NCBI GenBank assembly: GCA_032622095.1 | Contig: CP136061.1 | Coordinates: forward strand, 249,559,582-249,623,581 | Length of the DNA: 64,000 bases | Reading direction: 5' to 3' | From: Siphonodentalium dalli | Lineage: Eukaryota > Mollusca > Scaphopoda > Gadilida > Siphonodentaliidae | In this document: positions 62,223 to 64,000 of the stretch, in pieces | Position numbering within the stretch: the stretch's first letter is position 1 | How the letters are laid out: the number at the start of each line of letters is the position of its first letter | Made by a program: the position numbers and the translations under genes | Notes under the pieces: generated by a model | The model's database searches: none | What the model saw: only the letters and a program-made list of their open reading frames with translations | Told to the model about the DNA's origin: nothing

Positions 62223-62383
62223 AGAATACCTACAGTTTTTGTTTGAATACCAAAATATCTCATGATTGTCTGTATAGAAATATCAAATTTTCGCAAGCAG
62301 TTGCAATCCTTTGAAAATTTGATATTTCTTTCCAGACACTCATGAGATGTTTCAGGTAATCAAACAAAAACCGCAGGTATTCT
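62223..62383. mobile_element. ~161-bp palindromic MITE
   Basis: AGAATACCTACAGTTTTTGT at the left pairs with ACAAAAACCGCAGGTATTCT at the right, and again GAAATATCAAATTTTC with GAAAATTTGATATTTC near the centre. Confidence 0.75.
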
Positions 62384-62624
62384 TTTTATTATATGCCCCT
62401 TATTAATGTTCAAAGTTGCTAAATTAAGAGCTTGTGTCAGTGTTTACAAACAGGAAAGAGCCTAGGCCTAAAGTTGAAATTAACACATTGTAGAATTATC
62501 GATTGATCAAGTGGCATCATAAATATGTTGCTTTTTATTGGCTAATGGACAATGTATATGCACTGATCACTTGGTGCACCTTGGCGGCATGTGTGTTCCT
62601 GGGAGTAGTCAGTTCCATGTCAGT

Positions 62625-62685
62625 GAGCTACAGTGAAATATAGGAACCTACCGTGAAATAACAAAACGCGATTTCACTGTAGCTC
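62625..62685. repeat. 15-bp inverted repeat
   Basis: GAGCTACAGTGAAAT at 62625 and ATTTCACTGTAGCTC ending at 62685, a perfect 15-bp stem with a ~31-nt loop that has its own TACCGTGAAATA variant. Confidence 0.65.
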
Positions 62686-62728
62686 TCAAGGGATAGATAC
62701 GACGATCTACTTTACGGTAATTTATGTC

Positions 62729-62889
62729 AAGCATATAATAAATAGAGGATACCTATGGTTTTTGAGTCAAAACCATAATTATTTCATGACTGGAAGTGAA
62801 AAGATCAATTTTCAATGAGCGACCGCATACGAATGAATTAAAATGGGATTCATTCAAATCACCATAGGCATTCTATTTATTATATGCTT
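62729..62889. mobile_element. ~161-bp MITE with ~29-bp inverted ends
   Basis: AAGCATATAATAAATAGAGG with ACCTATGGT pairs with ACCATAGG and CATTCTATTTATTATATGCTT. Its right end resembles the sequence after 62379 (TTCTTTTTATTATATGCCCC), so the two may be related. Confidence 0.7.
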
Positions 62890-63499
62890 AAACCATGTCG
62901 ATAATTATTATTTTAATGCTTAAAGTTGCTAAATTATGCAGCATTTCACTTATAATAGCACAACAAATTAAACAATACACGGAACCAATCAGCTGATAGG
63001 TAGCAAACCGCTTTCAAGTGATGACATCATTTGGCAACCTACAGTTCAGCTGATTTTACCAGAAGTAAGCTGCAGTGAAGATATCAATTTTGAATAACAA
63101 CATGATATTTTTACTGTCGGTCTAGACATTAAATACAATATTTACGTTGCGGCAATGTCCCACTATTTAATGGGGAAACACATAATAATTTTTTTTATTT
63201 ATGCTCCCATAATTTTTGTTTCAAATATTTGGCATTAAATTATTTTTTATCTACGATGTATTTCTTGTTGATGTAGATATACATTTTATATCAAATATGT
63301 AATGAAGTCAACATCATTTAACTCAAATTTAACTAGGTATGATTTGACTGGGTGTTATTCGGTATGGATATCAAAAGACCTTCACCCATATCAAAGAGAA
63401 AAACAAATTTAAATACACAAAATTGATGAACAGATAAGGATACAGAAGCTAATCCCTCCACCAGAAACATTAAATTCTATCGACACAGAGGCCTTAAAT
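62890..63499. other. AT-rich, nothing recognised
   Basis: No coding frame, RNA gene or known repeat seen. Confidence 0.6.
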
Positions 63500-64000
63500 A
63501 TGGTGCCGAACATTTACAGAATGAGGTCTCCAAAAGGTGAATTCAGTATGCGACATTGCACAGTGGGCTAGCATCAATAAATTCATGCTCTGGGACCTCA
63601 AATCTGCTTAGGCCTCATCTTCTCATGAAAGTATCTTAATTATCAAATTAACATGTTTTTTAGTTTCTTTAGAAACTTCTTTAGAAAGTTTCTTTTTCTT
63701 TTATAGTTTAATTTCTCTATATCCCCAAATTGGCAGACAACACAATGCATAATCGAGGTGCTTAATGGGTGCACATCACCATCCTCACCATCTGGGAACT
63801 TAAATCTGTGTCTAGGCTTCCCATAGAGGTCATGAGATCATGCAGAATGAGGTCCCCAGAGTATGAATTTTGGTGATGCTAGCCCACTCAACTGCTATGA
63901 GAGACCTAGGACCAGATTGAAGTTCCCCAGTTGAAGTTGGTAATGTTCACCCATTAAGTCACCTTGATTATGAATTTTATCTTCTGCAAATTAGGGGATA
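63500..64000. mobile_element. Family C element, cut by the window end
   Basis: Begins near CATTTACAGAATGAGGTCTC and includes the core (TTTAATTTCTCTATATCCCC, CATAATCGAGGTG) and a second arm, ending in TTATCTTCTGCAAATTAGGG at the edge. It appears to be the long form with an extra internal unit. Confidence 0.75.

Larger units (their letters stand above)
58547..64000 (-). other. Intron of Cav1 running off the window (inferred)
   Basis: No further Cav1 exon was recognised up to the right edge, so this is probably one intron of more than 5.4 kb, filled with MITEs and minisatellites. A small non-conserved tail exon could be missed. Confidence 0.5.

Overview
This window is AT-rich, gene-poor animal DNA: spliced exons with GT/AG borders, many short inverted-repeat transposons (MITEs), minisatellites and long poly-G tracts. 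The only confidently identified gene is an invertebrate L-type voltage-gated calcium channel alpha-1 (Cav1) on the minus strand. Its last two coding exons lie at 58302-58546 and 56610-56906, and the rest lies beyond the right edge. I would say a bilaterian invertebrate, probably marine and highly heterozygous, but the sequence does not fix the taxon.

Layout. (1) 1-29335 (copy A) and 30001-54290 (copy B) are the same locus in direct orientation. The first 5.4 kb matches at an offset of exactly 30000 bp. Copy B then lacks 5467 bp of a satellite array, and from 37962 to about 49400 it matches copy A at offset 24533. From about 49400 to 54290 the copies differ by SNPs, poly-G lengths and one clean transposon insertion. 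(2) Each copy holds a satellite of a 38-bp monomer (8.7 kb in A, 3.3 kb in B). It has a head-to-head orientation switch near its left end and a higher-order period of about 404 bp. (3) The rest of each copy is AT-rich DNA packed with MITEs and no convincing gene. (4) 54291-64000 is single-copy here and holds the end of Cav1 plus more MITEs.

Mobile DNA dominates. At least three families have TTAA target duplications and CCCTTT-type ends, as expected for piggyBac-like MITEs. They are called here TTAA-I (about 391 bp, two large hairpins), TTAA-II (197-bp near-palindrome) and TTAA-III (290-380 bp). Families I and III share the same internal hairpin although their ends differ. Insertions are proven by an empty allele (53243-53634), by nesting in another MITE (59073-59463) and by interruption of a minisatellite (60997-61123). 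A pogo/Tigger-like palindromic MITE with TA duplications and an unclassified foldback family (TIR with AGTGTGTCTGACATTTGC, 'family C') recur throughout.

Most open reading frames in the window, especially those in the satellite (Cys/Trp-rich or Thr/His/Ala-rich), are repeat translation and not genes. The A/B duplication may well be an assembly artefact (both haplotypes kept in series), so copy B features should not be counted as independent loci without read-depth evidence.
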